Source: Arenicella xantha
GTDB taxonomy: Bacteria; Pseudomonadota; Gammaproteobacteria; Arenicellales; Arenicellaceae
DNA: 64,000 nt
Assembly: GCF_003315245.1 (NCBI RefSeq)
Contig: NZ_QNRT01000003.1
Coordinates: forward strand, 124,001-188,000
Reading direction: 5' to 3'
Made by a program: the position numbers and the translations under genes. The notes under the pieces were generated by a model that was not told where the DNA came from, ran no database searches, and was given only the letters and a program-made list of their open reading frames with translations. Shown here one piece after another: positions 55,097 through 62,926 of this stretch; the first letter of the stretch is position 1; every line of letters starts with the position of its first letter.

Positions 55097-55111
55097 TTGA
55101 CCAACGGTCAA
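55097..55111. promoter_or_regulatory. Inverted repeat upstream of glk
   Basis: TTGACCAACGGTCAA has perfect six-base arms around AAC, 97 bases before the glk start. It differs from the HexR-like, LacI-like and FadR-like boxes of this window. The binder is unknown. Confidence 0.4.
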
Positions 55112-55197
55112 TGTCGCTTATCGTTAACCCGGTTTGAGTGTAGTCTATCGTTGCGGTACGCGAAATAAATGAAAATGTGCTACCAACAATCTCTTTT

Positions 55198-55263
55198 TGT
55201 AATTTAATAACATTAAGTTTGAATTAATCTAACATTATCCCTAAAATATGTAAATTAATTACA
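55198..55263. promoter_or_regulatory. Two HexR-like sites between glk and zwf
   Basis: TGTAATTTAATAACA (55198-55212, one arm mismatch) and TGTAAATTAATTACA (55249-55263, perfect TGTAA/TTACA arms) are 51 bases apart. The second lies just before a TATGAT -10-like box (55268-55273) for zwf. The gap holds no gene. Confidence 0.75.
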
Positions 55264-55342
55264 TATTTATGATCTACTCGGTGAGCAACCTTTACCTCTT
55301 GGTAAAAGCCCAAACTAGGTCGATAGTGGATCGGAGCTAAGC

Positions 55343-56803
55343 ATGCTAAAAACCTGTAATATCGTGATCGTTGGAGGGGAAGGCGATCTCGCGTTTAGAA
55401 AGCTATATCCTGCTCTTTATAGTCTACACAAGGAGTCTCTGCTCGCAGAGAGCTCAAAAATAGTTGGCTTTGGTCGAGGCAAGTTTACGCCAGAAAAATT
55501 TATCGCAAATATGCGAAAGTGGACCGAAGAGAGTGATTATGTCAACAATGTCGATGATGAGTCATGGGCTAGCTTTAGCGAGCGCGTACTACATTTCGTG
55601 GGAGATGCCACCGACCCTAAGGATATTAAAAAGCTCCAAAAGGAAATGGGTGATGGCGAGATAGTGTTCTACTTGTCGACGCCGCCGTCGATTTTTGCGC
55701 CGATCTGTAAAGCAATGGGCGAGGCTGGCGCGGTCGCTGACACTACACGATTGGTGGTGGAAAAGCCGTTGGGTTCATCACGTGAGTCGTTTAACGACAT
55801 AAATAATACGCTGTTCGAGACCTTCGAGGAGCACCAGATCTACCGCATCGATCATTACCTTGGTAAAGAGACGGTACAGAACTTACTCGCGTTGCGCTTT
55901 TCCAATATCTTTTTTGAGCCATTGTGGAATCGTCACTATATCGACCATGTGCAAGTCACCGTGGCTGAGAGCGTTGGTGCTGGCGGGCGTTGGTCGTACT
56001 ACAATGAGTCTGGCGCGCTTCGCGATATGGTGCAGAATCATTTGTTGCAGCTTGTGTGCTTGGTTGCCATGGAATTTCCATCGCGCAATAAAGCGGACGA
56101 TATTCGTGACGAAAAGCTCAAGGTGATTCGTAGCCTCAAGCCGATTGACGCCTCGAATGTTCAAACCTTGACGGTCCGTGGGCAATACACTGAGGGTTCT
56201 GTCAGTCAGAAGCTCGTGCCAGGCTATCTGCAAGAAAAAGATGCGCTACCGGCGTCCGACACTGAAACGTTTGTTGCGATCAAGGCTGAGATTCAGAATA
56301 ACCGTTGGCAGGGAGTGCCGTTTTATCTGCGCACTGGCAAGCGGATGGCGGAGCGTTATTCAGAAATCGTTATTCAGTTTAAGCCGGTAATTTTTAAATT
56401 CATCGACATTGACCCAAATGCAATTAATAACAATCAATTAGTTATTCGTTTGCAGCCTAATGAAGGTGTTGAAATGAAGTTGATGAATAAAGTGCCTGGT
56501 TTGAGTGAAAAAACCACCTTACAAAACGTCGGCTTAAACTTGTCGTTTGAAGAGGCGTTTGAAGAGCATCGCAGCCCGAGTGCTTACGAGCGCTTAATTT
56601 TGGATGTGACGCGCGGTGACCAAACCTTGTTTATGCGGTCAGATGAGTTACGCGGCGCCTGGCGTTGGGTCGACGGCATGATCGACGGATGGGAAACCGT
56701 CCAGCAAAAACCACAGAAGTATAAATCTGGATCCGCGGGTCCAGACGACGCACTCGGCTTACTGATTAAAGATGGCCGCAAGTGGCAGGATTACGAGGGA
56801 TAA
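55343..56803 (+). CDS. zwf: Glucose-6-phosphate 1-dehydrogenase
   Basis: A 486-residue enzyme. The nucleotide-binding loop reads GGEGDLAFRKL near residue 11 (more often GASGDLAKRKL), the active site RIDHYLGKE is intact, and FYLRTGKRM follows near 330. It oxidises glucose-6-phosphate to 6-phosphogluconolactone. It is first in the tight zwf-pgl-edd operon (gaps of 3 and 18 bases), preceded by two HexR-like sites. No odd codon use or truncation is seen. Confidence 0.96.
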   Translation: MLKTCNIVIVGGEGDLAFRKLYPALYSLHKESLLAESSKIVGFGRGKFTPEKFIANMRKWTEESDYVNNVDDESWASFSERVLHFVGDATDPKDIKKLQKEMGDGEIVFYLSTPPSIFAPICKAMGEAGAVADTTRLVVEKPLGSSRESFNDINNTLFETFEEHQIYRIDHYLGKETVQNLLALRFSNIFFEPLWNRHYIDHVQVTVAESVGAGGRWSYYNESGALRDMVQNHLLQLVCLVAMEFPSRNKADDIRDEKLKVIRSLKPIDASNVQTLTVRGQYTEGSVSQKLVPGYLQEKDALPASDTETFVAIKAEIQNNRWQGVPFYLRTGKRMAERYSEIVIQFKPVIFKFIDIDPNAINNNQLVIRLQPNEGVEMKLMNKVPGLSEKTTLQNVGLNLSFEEAFEEHRSPSAYERLILDVTRGDQTLFMRSDELRGAWRWVDGMIDGWETVQQKPQKYKSGSAGPDDALGLLIKDGRKWQDYEG

Positions 56804-56806
56804 ATA

Positions 56807-57532
56807 GTGGAACCGAATTATCAATGGCATGAGGGCAGTGACGCACAGAGCTTGGCCGAAAACCTAGCCGGCGAGCTGGTGATTAAAATTGGCGACGCGA
56901 TTTCAGAACGTGGTCTGGCGGTGTTGGCGTTGTCTGGTGGGTCAACGCCCAAGCCGCTGTTTAAGGCGCTAGCCGAGCACGATATTGAGTGGTCTAAGGT
57001 GATTATCACCTTGGTCGATGAGCGTTGGGTAGCGCCGAGTCATGAATTGTCTAACGCGGCGTTTATGCATCGGTTCTTGCTTGATGCGTTACCGGATACC
57101 GTTCGGTTTGTGCCGCTTTATCAGGCCGCGGAATCTGTGCAAGAGTCATTGTCTTCAGTGCTTGGCAATTACTGCCATGTTACTCGTTCGACTATGGATC
57201 AACCGCGGCCATTTGATATTGTGATTTTAGGTATGGGCGAAGATGGGCACACCGCCTCGTTTTTTCCCGATGCTGACAATATTGCGCAACTGGTCGACCC
57301 ACTCAGCGATGAGTTCTTAATGTGCTGTAGCAGTCCTAGTACGCAGGTTCCTCGAGTGACTTGGAGTTTGCCGCAACTGTTAACTGCCCCCTTTTTAGCA
57401 TTGCATTTCACAGGTGAATCAAAGCGCGCTGTATTTGAGCGTGCTTGTGGCGATAGTGATGCCACTACGTTACCAATTCGCAGTGCCATTTTTCAAACAC
57501 GCGTTCCTTTGAATGTGTACTACGCCGCCTAA
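56807..57532 (+). CDS. pgl: 6-phosphogluconolactonase
   Basis: A 241-residue protein of the SOL/DevB type. ALSGGSTPKPLFKAL near the N-terminus, VTLVDERWV-like IITLVDERWVAPSHELSN, and ILGMGEDGHTASFFPD are the family motifs. It hydrolyses the lactone made by Zwf to 6-phosphogluconate. GTG at 56807 follows GAGGGA, three bases after the zwf stop, so translation is coupled. It sits in the Entner-Doudoroff operon. Confidence 0.95.
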   Translation: MEPNYQWHEGSDAQSLAENLAGELVIKIGDAISERGLAVLALSGGSTPKPLFKALAEHDIEWSKVIITLVDERWVAPSHELSNAAFMHRFLLDALPDTVRFVPLYQAAESVQESLSSVLGNYCHVTRSTMDQPRPFDIVILGMGEDGHTASFFPDADNIAQLVDPLSDEFLMCCSSPSTQVPRVTWSLPQLLTAPFLALHFTGESKRAVFERACGDSDATTLPIRSAIFQTRVPLNVYYAA

Positions 57533-57550
57533 GCGTGAGCGCAACCAACT

Positions 57551-59353
57551 ATGACCATTAAGCAAATTACCGACAAGATTATTGAACGAAGCAAGGCTAG
57601 TCGCGCTGAGTATCTCGCGATGGTGGACGAAATGCGCAATGCGCCGCCAGCACCAGATCGACTGTCATGCAGCAACTGGGCGCATGTGGTGGCGGCTGAA
57701 TCGGAAGCGGATAAGAAATCAATGCCAGCCGGTCAAGGAGCTAACATTGGTATCGTCACGGCTTATAATGACATGTTGTCGGCTCATCAGCCGTTTGCGA
57801 ATTATCCTAATGTCATCAAATTGACCGCTCGAGACATGGGCGCTACCGCACAAGTGGCGGGCGGTGTTCCTGCTATGTGCGATGGCGTGACCCAAGGCCA
57901 GCCCGGCATGGAATTAAGCTTATTTAGTCGAGACGTTATCGCGTTAGCGACAGCGGTGTCTCTGTCGCATGATGTCTATGATGGAATCATGTGCCTCGGT
58001 GTTTGTGACAAAATTGTGCCTGGTTTAGTGATAGGTGCGTTGCAATTCGGGCATTTACCGGCGATGTTTGTGCCAGCTGGACCAATGCCTTCGGGCATTC
58101 CTAATAAGGAAAAAGCGCTTGCTCGGCAAAAGTTCGCGACTGGAGAAATTGATAAAGCCAAGCTGTTGGAATCCGAGTCAGCTTCGTATCACAGTGCCGG
58201 CACCTGTACTTTTTATGGAACAGCCAATACCAATCAAACCTTGATGGAAGCGCTGGGACTACAGCTGGCCGGCACATCGTTTGTTAACCCTGGTACGGCT
58301 TTGCGAACGGAGCTCACCAAAGAGTCGGTCCGACGCCTTCTTGATCAAACTGGTAAGGGGTCTAACTATCGTCCATTGGCTGAAGTGGTGACTGAAAAGT
58401 CTATTGTGAATGCCATGGTGATGATGATGGCCACCGGCGGGTCTACCAATCTAACCCTGCATCTAATTGCTATGGCTGCCGCGGCAGGTATCCAGATTAA
58501 TTGGCACGACATGGATGAGATCTCGCGTATTACACCCTTGTTAGCGCGGGTCTACCCGAATGGGCAGGCCGATGTGAATCATTTTGAGCGAGCTGGTGGC
58601 TTAGCGTTTCTGGTAAATCAATTGCGATCTAATGGCTTGCTGAATGAAGACGTCGTAAACGTAATGGGCGAAGGGCTGGATGCTTATGCGCGTAAGCCTG
58701 CGCTCAATGATCAAGGCTCAATTGAGTGGGGCAACACCGTCACGGAAAATGGTGACGCTACAATTCTGTCGACAGTGGAAGAACCTTTCGCTGCTGAGGG
58801 AGGTATGCGTACCGTTACCGGCAACATTGGAACTGGTGTGGTAAAAATCTCTGCGGTTGATGAGCAGTACCAGGTAATAGAAGCACCTTGCAAGATTTTT
58901 GAGACACAAGAAGCGTTGAAAAATGCCTTCGATGCAGGTGAATTAGCCAGTGATCATATAGCCGTGGTTAGGTTTCAAGGACCGTCAGCCAATGGCATGC
59001 CCGAGCTGCATAAGCTGACCCCGTATTTAGGGATTTTACAAGATCGAGGATTTAAGGTGGCATTGGTCACTGATGGGCGGATGTCTGGTGCGTCAGGTAA
59101 GGTATTAACCGCCATGCACGTTAGCCCTGAAGCTAAGAATGGCGGCTTATTGGCCTATTTGCGCGAGGGCGATGTAATCAGAGTGAATTGTCACACTGGC
59201 GAGTTGCAGGCATTGGTAGAAGAGTCTGTGCTTAGTGCGCGTGAGCCCGCTGCAGAGCCAGTGACTCCAAATACCTTGGGGCGTGGTCTATTTGAGAAAA
59301 TGCGTGCCGTAGTAGGAGACTCTACGCATGGCGCTTCGTTTATTGGAAAGTAG
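57551..59353 (+). CDS. edd: Phosphogluconate dehydratase
   Basis: A 600-residue [4Fe-4S] dehydratase of the IlvD/Edd family, the usual length for Edd. The cluster ligands are expected in [18 protein letters not shown] and [13 protein letters not shown], and [14 protein letters not shown] is Edd-specific. It converts 6-phosphogluconate to KDPG, the committed step of the Entner-Doudoroff route. It lies 18 bases after pgl and 60 before eda in one operon. The C-terminal domain includes [13 protein letters not shown]. Confidence 0.96.
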   Translation: MTIKQITDKIIERSKASRAEYLAMVDEMRNAPPAPDRLSCSNWAHVVAAESEADKKSMPAGQGANIGIVTAYNDMLSAHQPFANYPNVIKLTARDMGATAQVAGGVPAMCDGVTQGQPGMELSLFSRDVIALATAVSLSHDVYDGIMCLGVCDKIVPGLVIGALQFGHLPAMFVPAGPMPSGIPNKEKALARQKFATGEIDKAKLLESESASYHSAGTCTFYGTANTNQTLMEALGLQLAGTSFVNPGTALRTELTKESVRRLLDQTGKGSNYRPLAEVVTEKSIVNAMVMMMATGGSTNLTLHLIAMAAAAGIQINWHDMDEISRITPLLARVYPNGQADVNHFERAGGLAFLVNQLRSNGLLNEDVVNVMGEGLDAYARKPALNDQGSIEWGNTVTENGDATILSTVEEPFAAEGGMRTVTGNIGTGVVKISAVDEQYQVIEAPCKIFETQEALKNAFDAGELASDHIAVVRFQGPSANGMPELHKLTPYLGILQDRGFKVALVTDGRMSGASGKVLTAMHVSPEAKNGGLLAYLREGDVIRVNCHTGELQALVEESVLSAREPAAEPVTPNTLGRGLFEKMRAVVGDSTHGASFIGK

Positions 59354-59413
59354 TAATACTCGAGTCGGTGTGGAGCCGGCTATGGAAGCAAGTAATTTAA
59401 TAGAGGAAAACAG

Positions 59414-60040
59414 GTGAAGAATCAACCAAGCGTCGGCGATTTGCTCGGCGATCAAAAAGTCGTGCCAGTGGTGGTGATTGATAACGAAGAGCAAGCTCAT
59501 GGCTTGGCGCAGGCGTTACTCGATGGTGGTGTTAAGGTGATTGAAATTACCTTACGTAATGCCTACGGTGTGCATGCCATCGAGCTAATTAAAAAGACTT
59601 ACCCTGAGATGATTGTGCTCGCCGGTACGGTCAATTCGGCAGCGCAATTAGTCGCTGTGGTACAGGCTGGCGTCGATGGCATTATCAGCCCGGGAATTAC
59701 CGCAAAGTTAGCTGAGGCGGCTCGAGAACAAGGCATACCTTATTTGCCTGGAGTAGCTACAGCGTCTGAAGTGCTGCTGGCTATTGAGTACGGCCTGCGT
59801 GAATGTAAATTATTTCCAGCAACGGTAGTTGGCGGAATTGGCGCATTGAAAGCTTTGGGAGGTCCATTTCCAGCAATGCGTTTTTGTCCTACCGGCGGTG
59901 TGAGTGAAAGTAATTATCAGGACTTTTTGGCGTTGCCGAATGTAATGTGTGTCGGTGGTAGTTGGATTGCGCCAACCAGTTTAGTAAATGCTGGGAAATG
60001 GAGCGAGATTACGGCGCTATGCAAAGCGGTCACCGCATAG
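59414..60040 (+). CDS. eda: KDPG aldolase (2-keto-3-deoxy-6-phosphogluconate aldolase)
   Basis: A 208-residue class I aldolase. The general base E44 is in VIEITLRN and the Schiff-base lysine K132 in ECKLFPA; the phosphate-binding CPTGGVSESN is near 165. It splits KDPG to pyruvate and glyceraldehyde-3-phosphate. GTG 59414 has GAGGAAAA before it. It is the only KDPG aldolase seen, so the alginate/KDG route at 18305-26499 also depends on it if no other copy exists elsewhere. Confidence 0.96.
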   Translation: MKNQPSVGDLLGDQKVVPVVVIDNEEQAHGLAQALLDGGVKVIEITLRNAYGVHAIELIKKTYPEMIVLAGTVNSAAQLVAVVQAGVDGIISPGITAKLAEAAREQGIPYLPGVATASEVLLAIEYGLRECKLFPATVVGGIGALKALGGPFPAMRFCPTGGVSESNYQDFLALPNVMCVGGSWIAPTSLVNAGKWSEITALCKAVTA

Positions 60041-60206
60041 GGCAAGTCTGAGCTGTGTTAGTGCTGTAAGTTAAGCTAGTTTGGCTATGATTAGTTCCTG
60101 AGCTGCTGCTTGTATTGGTCATTCGGCACCGTTAAACCTTGTTTTAATATTGCCGTTTGACTTGTAATTGTTCATGATGCTCTTATCTTTACTGTAGGTT
60201 AAAGTA

Positions 60207-60223
60207 GCAGGCGTTTTGCCTGC
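60207..60223 (+). other. Small hairpin in the leader of the DUF2333 gene
   Basis: GCAGGC pairs with GCCTGC around a five-base loop rich in T, 24 bases before the start codon. It could affect translation; it is too short to call a terminator. Confidence 0.4.
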
Positions 60224-60247
60224 CACTCGACAGTACTCGGAGCGAAT

Positions 60248-61219
60248 ATGGCCATTTTGAAAAACCCATTTGTGATCGGCATTGTGTCGATCTTAGTCTT
60301 TCTTCTACTCTTGGGCTGGTACCTAGATGACGAGCCAGATTTTATTCAGTTAAGTAGGGCAACGGCCGTTGAGCAACAGCCTGTCATCGGCGCGGCGACA
60401 ACTTCGATGTTGATTAAGACGGCTGAGACCTTGCTCAATAAGCGTGGTGGCTATATGACTAACGACAAGTTGCCGCCGACTACACTAATGGATAATGTGC
60501 CGAACTGGGAGTTCGGTGTGTTACAACAAATCCGTGATTTGGTTAAGGCAATGCGCAATGATTATAGTCGTTCACAGACTCAATCATTGGCGGATCCTGA
60601 TCTAGAGGTGGCCGAGCCAAAATTCAATGTTGACAGCGATGCGTGGATGTTTCCATCTGCCGAAGGTGAATATCAGAAAGGGATTGATGCGCTGGAAAAA
60701 TATTTAGTTCGGCTGAATGATGCCTCACAGCAAAATGCGCAATTTTATGCTCGGGCCGATAACTTAGGTGAATGGTTGGGGCTTGTCGAAAAACGTTTAG
60801 GTTCGTTGTCTCAACGTTTGAGTCAGGCACGTCCTCAAGTGCGTATTAATACTGACCTGGCCGGAGATGCTAATGCACAACAGTCCACGGCCGCTGCAAG
60901 TGAAATATTGTCGGAAGCCTCATGGTTTGAAATCGATGACAGCTTCTATGAAGCGCGCGGAACGGCTTGGGCCTTGATTCACTATCTTAGAGCTGCCGAA
61001 GTCGACTTTGGGCCGGTGTTGCGCGATAAAAATGCAATACCAACTCTACGGCAAGTGATTCGCGAGCTAGAGTCCACACAGCAAGAAGTTGATAGCCCAA
61101 TGATCCTCAACGGCAGTGGAATGGGAATGTTTGCTAACCACTCATTGGTTATGAGTTCGTACATAGGGCGAGCCAATTCTGCGATTGCTGACTTGCGGCG
61201 CTTGCTGGCCGATGGCTAA
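60248..61219 (+). CDS. DUF2333 family membrane-anchored protein
   Basis: A 323-residue protein with one N-terminal membrane helix (VIGIVSILVFLLLLGWYL, about residues 9-26) and a large, mostly helical periplasmic part with YMTNDKLPPTTLMDNVPNWEFG and DDSFYEARGTAWALIHYLRA, which I recognise as DUF2333. The function of the family is unknown. It stands alone: 207 bases after eda, with a terminator after it. No partner gene is evident. Confidence 0.85.
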   Translation: MAILKNPFVIGIVSILVFLLLLGWYLDDEPDFIQLSRATAVEQQPVIGAATTSMLIKTAETLLNKRGGYMTNDKLPPTTLMDNVPNWEFGVLQQIRDLVKAMRNDYSRSQTQSLADPDLEVAEPKFNVDSDAWMFPSAEGEYQKGIDALEKYLVRLNDASQQNAQFYARADNLGEWLGLVEKRLGSLSQRLSQARPQVRINTDLAGDANAQQSTAAASEILSEASWFEIDDSFYEARGTAWALIHYLRAAEVDFGPVLRDKNAIPTLRQVIRELESTQQEVDSPMILNGSGMGMFANHSLVMSSYIGRANSAIADLRRLLADG

Positions 61220-61254
61220 GCCATAACAGTGGACTTAACGTCCTAAAGCAATAA

Positions 61255-61282
61255 CAAAAAAGTCAGCCTAGGCTGACTTTTT
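61255..61282. terminator. Bidirectional terminator between DUF2333 and the sugar porter
   Basis: A 13-base perfect inverted repeat (AAAAAAGTCAGCC with GGCTGACTTTTTT) with a two-base loop serves both convergent genes. Confidence 0.92.
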
Positions 61283-61303
61283 TGTTGAGTGCGACACACC
61301 TCG

Positions 61304-62698
61304 TTAGCCGCGCATGTCTTCCAAACTGATTCCGCGTGTCTCTCGAATCATGCTTGCGACAAACCAAATGGATAGGGTGGCGAAAAACGCATAAATACCA
61401 TAAGTCGCTGCGAGCCCGATACCGGCAAGCATGTAGGGAAACGTCATGGTGACGGCGAAGTTAGAACCCCATTGGAATAAGCCGCTAACCGCCAAGCCAG
61501 TGCCTCGAATCTGATTTGGGAACATCTCACCTAACATGACCCACATCACAGGGCCCCATGAGAAGTTGAAGAATACGACGTAGGTGTTAGCAGCAATAAG
61601 CGCAACCACGCCCATCTGGTCACTCAACTGAAGCGTACCGTTTTGCAGACTGCCAGTAGCGAAGGCATAAGCAACAACGGCTAGCGTCGCTGCCATACCT
61701 ATTGAGCCAATCATTAACAAAGGCTTGCGCCCAATACGGTCAATCAGTAGCAGAGCGGCAACTACCGCGCCAATACTTAAAAGACCCGAGAGTACATTGA
61801 TTTGAAGTGCGTCATTTTCAGAGAAGCCGACCGATTGCCACAGTACAGATCCGTAATAGAACACCACATTGATGCCGACCAGTTGTTGAAAGGTTGCGAG
61901 TCCAATGCCAATCCAGACAATGCGCCGAACTTTGCCTGCTTGAAACAAGTCGCTAAGGCGTGGTGCATGATGATCATCGGCGAGCGAATCACTGATCTCT
62001 TGGATAAGTTTCGGCGCTTGGTCTGTGCCGGCTAGCCGATCGAGAACTTGGCGAGCTTTATCTTGTTGGCCTGTAAGTACTAAATAGCGTGGGCTTTCGG
62101 AAATCAGTAATAAGGTGATTGCGAATAATGCTGCCGGCACCAACTCAATCCAAAACATCCATCTCCAGGCCTCGTAGCCGAGCCAAAATACTGCTTTTGA
62201 TCCGCCTGCGGCATCGGCTAACAGGTAGTTCGAAAAGAAGGCGGCCGATAAGCCGCAGATTATCGCGACTTGTTGAACCGAGCTTAATCGACCGCGGTAT
62301 TCGGATGGTGCGATTTCACTGATATAGGCTGGTGCCATTACGCTAGCGGCGCCCACTGCGAGACCACCGAGTACGCGATACAAGATAAACCATGAGCCGG
62401 TATCGGCGATGCCTGATCCCCACGCGCTCACAATAAAAAATAATGCGGACACGATGAGTAGGGTTCGACGTCCAAACTTATCGGCTAACACGCCAGCAAA
62501 GAATGCACCAATGGCGCAACCAAGCAGCATTGAGGCAACATTAAAACCGGTGCCGATGCTGTTTGAGTTAAAAGCGCTTTGTAGTCCGTCGATGGTGCCG
62601 TTGATGACACCGCTGTCAAACCCAAACAAAAAGCCGCCGAGTGTCGCGACACAGCTGGTAGCAATAATGAGGGGTAAGTTATGTCCTGCTTGAGCCAT
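61304..62698 (-). CDS. Sugar porter family MFS transporter (XylE/GalP-like)
   Basis: A 464-residue, 12-helix carrier with the sugar-porter signatures: FGFDSGVINGTIDGLQ in helix 1, ADKFGRRTLL and IDRIGRKPLL in the two homologous loops, SESPRYLV after helix 6, and QQLVGINVVFYYGSVLWQ in helix 7. It imports a hexose or pentose with H+, or by facilitation. AGGAG precedes the ATG at 62698. The proximity to zwf-edd-eda suggests glucose. An AT-rich inverted repeat lies about 20 bases upstream. Confidence 0.92.
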   Translation of the reverse strand: MAQAGHNLPLIIATSCVATLGGFLFGFDSGVINGTIDGLQSAFNSNSIGTGFNVASMLLGCAIGAFFAGVLADKFGRRTLLIVSALFFIVSAWGSGIADTGSWFILYRVLGGLAVGAASVMAPAYISEIAPSEYRGRLSSVQQVAIICGLSAAFFSNYLLADAAGGSKAVFWLGYEAWRWMFWIELVPAALFAITLLLISESPRYLVLTGQQDKARQVLDRLAGTDQAPKLIQEISDSLADDHHAPRLSDLFQAGKVRRIVWIGIGLATFQQLVGINVVFYYGSVLWQSVGFSENDALQINVLSGLLSIGAVVAALLLIDRIGRKPLLMIGSIGMAATLAVVAYAFATGSLQNGTLQLSDQMGVVALIAANTYVVFFNFSWGPVMWVMLGEMFPNQIRGTGLAVSGLFQWGSNFAVTMTFPYMLAGIGLAATYGIYAFFATLSIWFVASMIRETRGISLEDMRG

Positions 62699-62717
62699 AC
62701 GAGCTCTCCTTTGAGGT

Positions 62718-62736
62718 AATAATTATCGGTATTATT
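62718..62736. promoter_or_regulatory. AT-rich inverted repeat upstream of the sugar porter
   Basis: AATAAT and ATTATT flank TATCGGT, with a CG near the centre as in LacI-type operators. It lies 20 bases before the start codon, so a bound protein would block transcription. The binder is not known. Confidence 0.35.
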
Positions 62737-62845
62737 TTTATGTTGAGCGTTTGCTCTTGCTGAGTTTAGCAAGAACTGATCGTTTGACGCGGCGATCTTG
62801 CAAATTTGCTCAGCCGATTCGTTGATTCGGTCAGTCATTATATAT

Positions 62846-62879
62846 AAAAAAAGCCCTCGCTCTGATTGAGCGAGGGCTT
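62846..62879 (-). terminator. Rho-independent terminator of the alanine symporter gene
   Basis: A perfect 12-base stem (AAGCCCTCGCTC with GAGCGAGGGCTT), read on the minus strand, is followed by TTTTT and lies 47 bases after the symporter stop. Confidence 0.88.
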
Positions 62880-62926
62880 CGGTCTTTGGGTCGCCGCAAT
62901 CCTTTGCCGTGACTCTACGCTACAGG

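Noticed and set aside
60160-60175. TGTAATTGTTCATGA upstream of the DUF2333 gene as a HexR site
   Set aside because: Only the left half matches; the right arm has no ATTACA.
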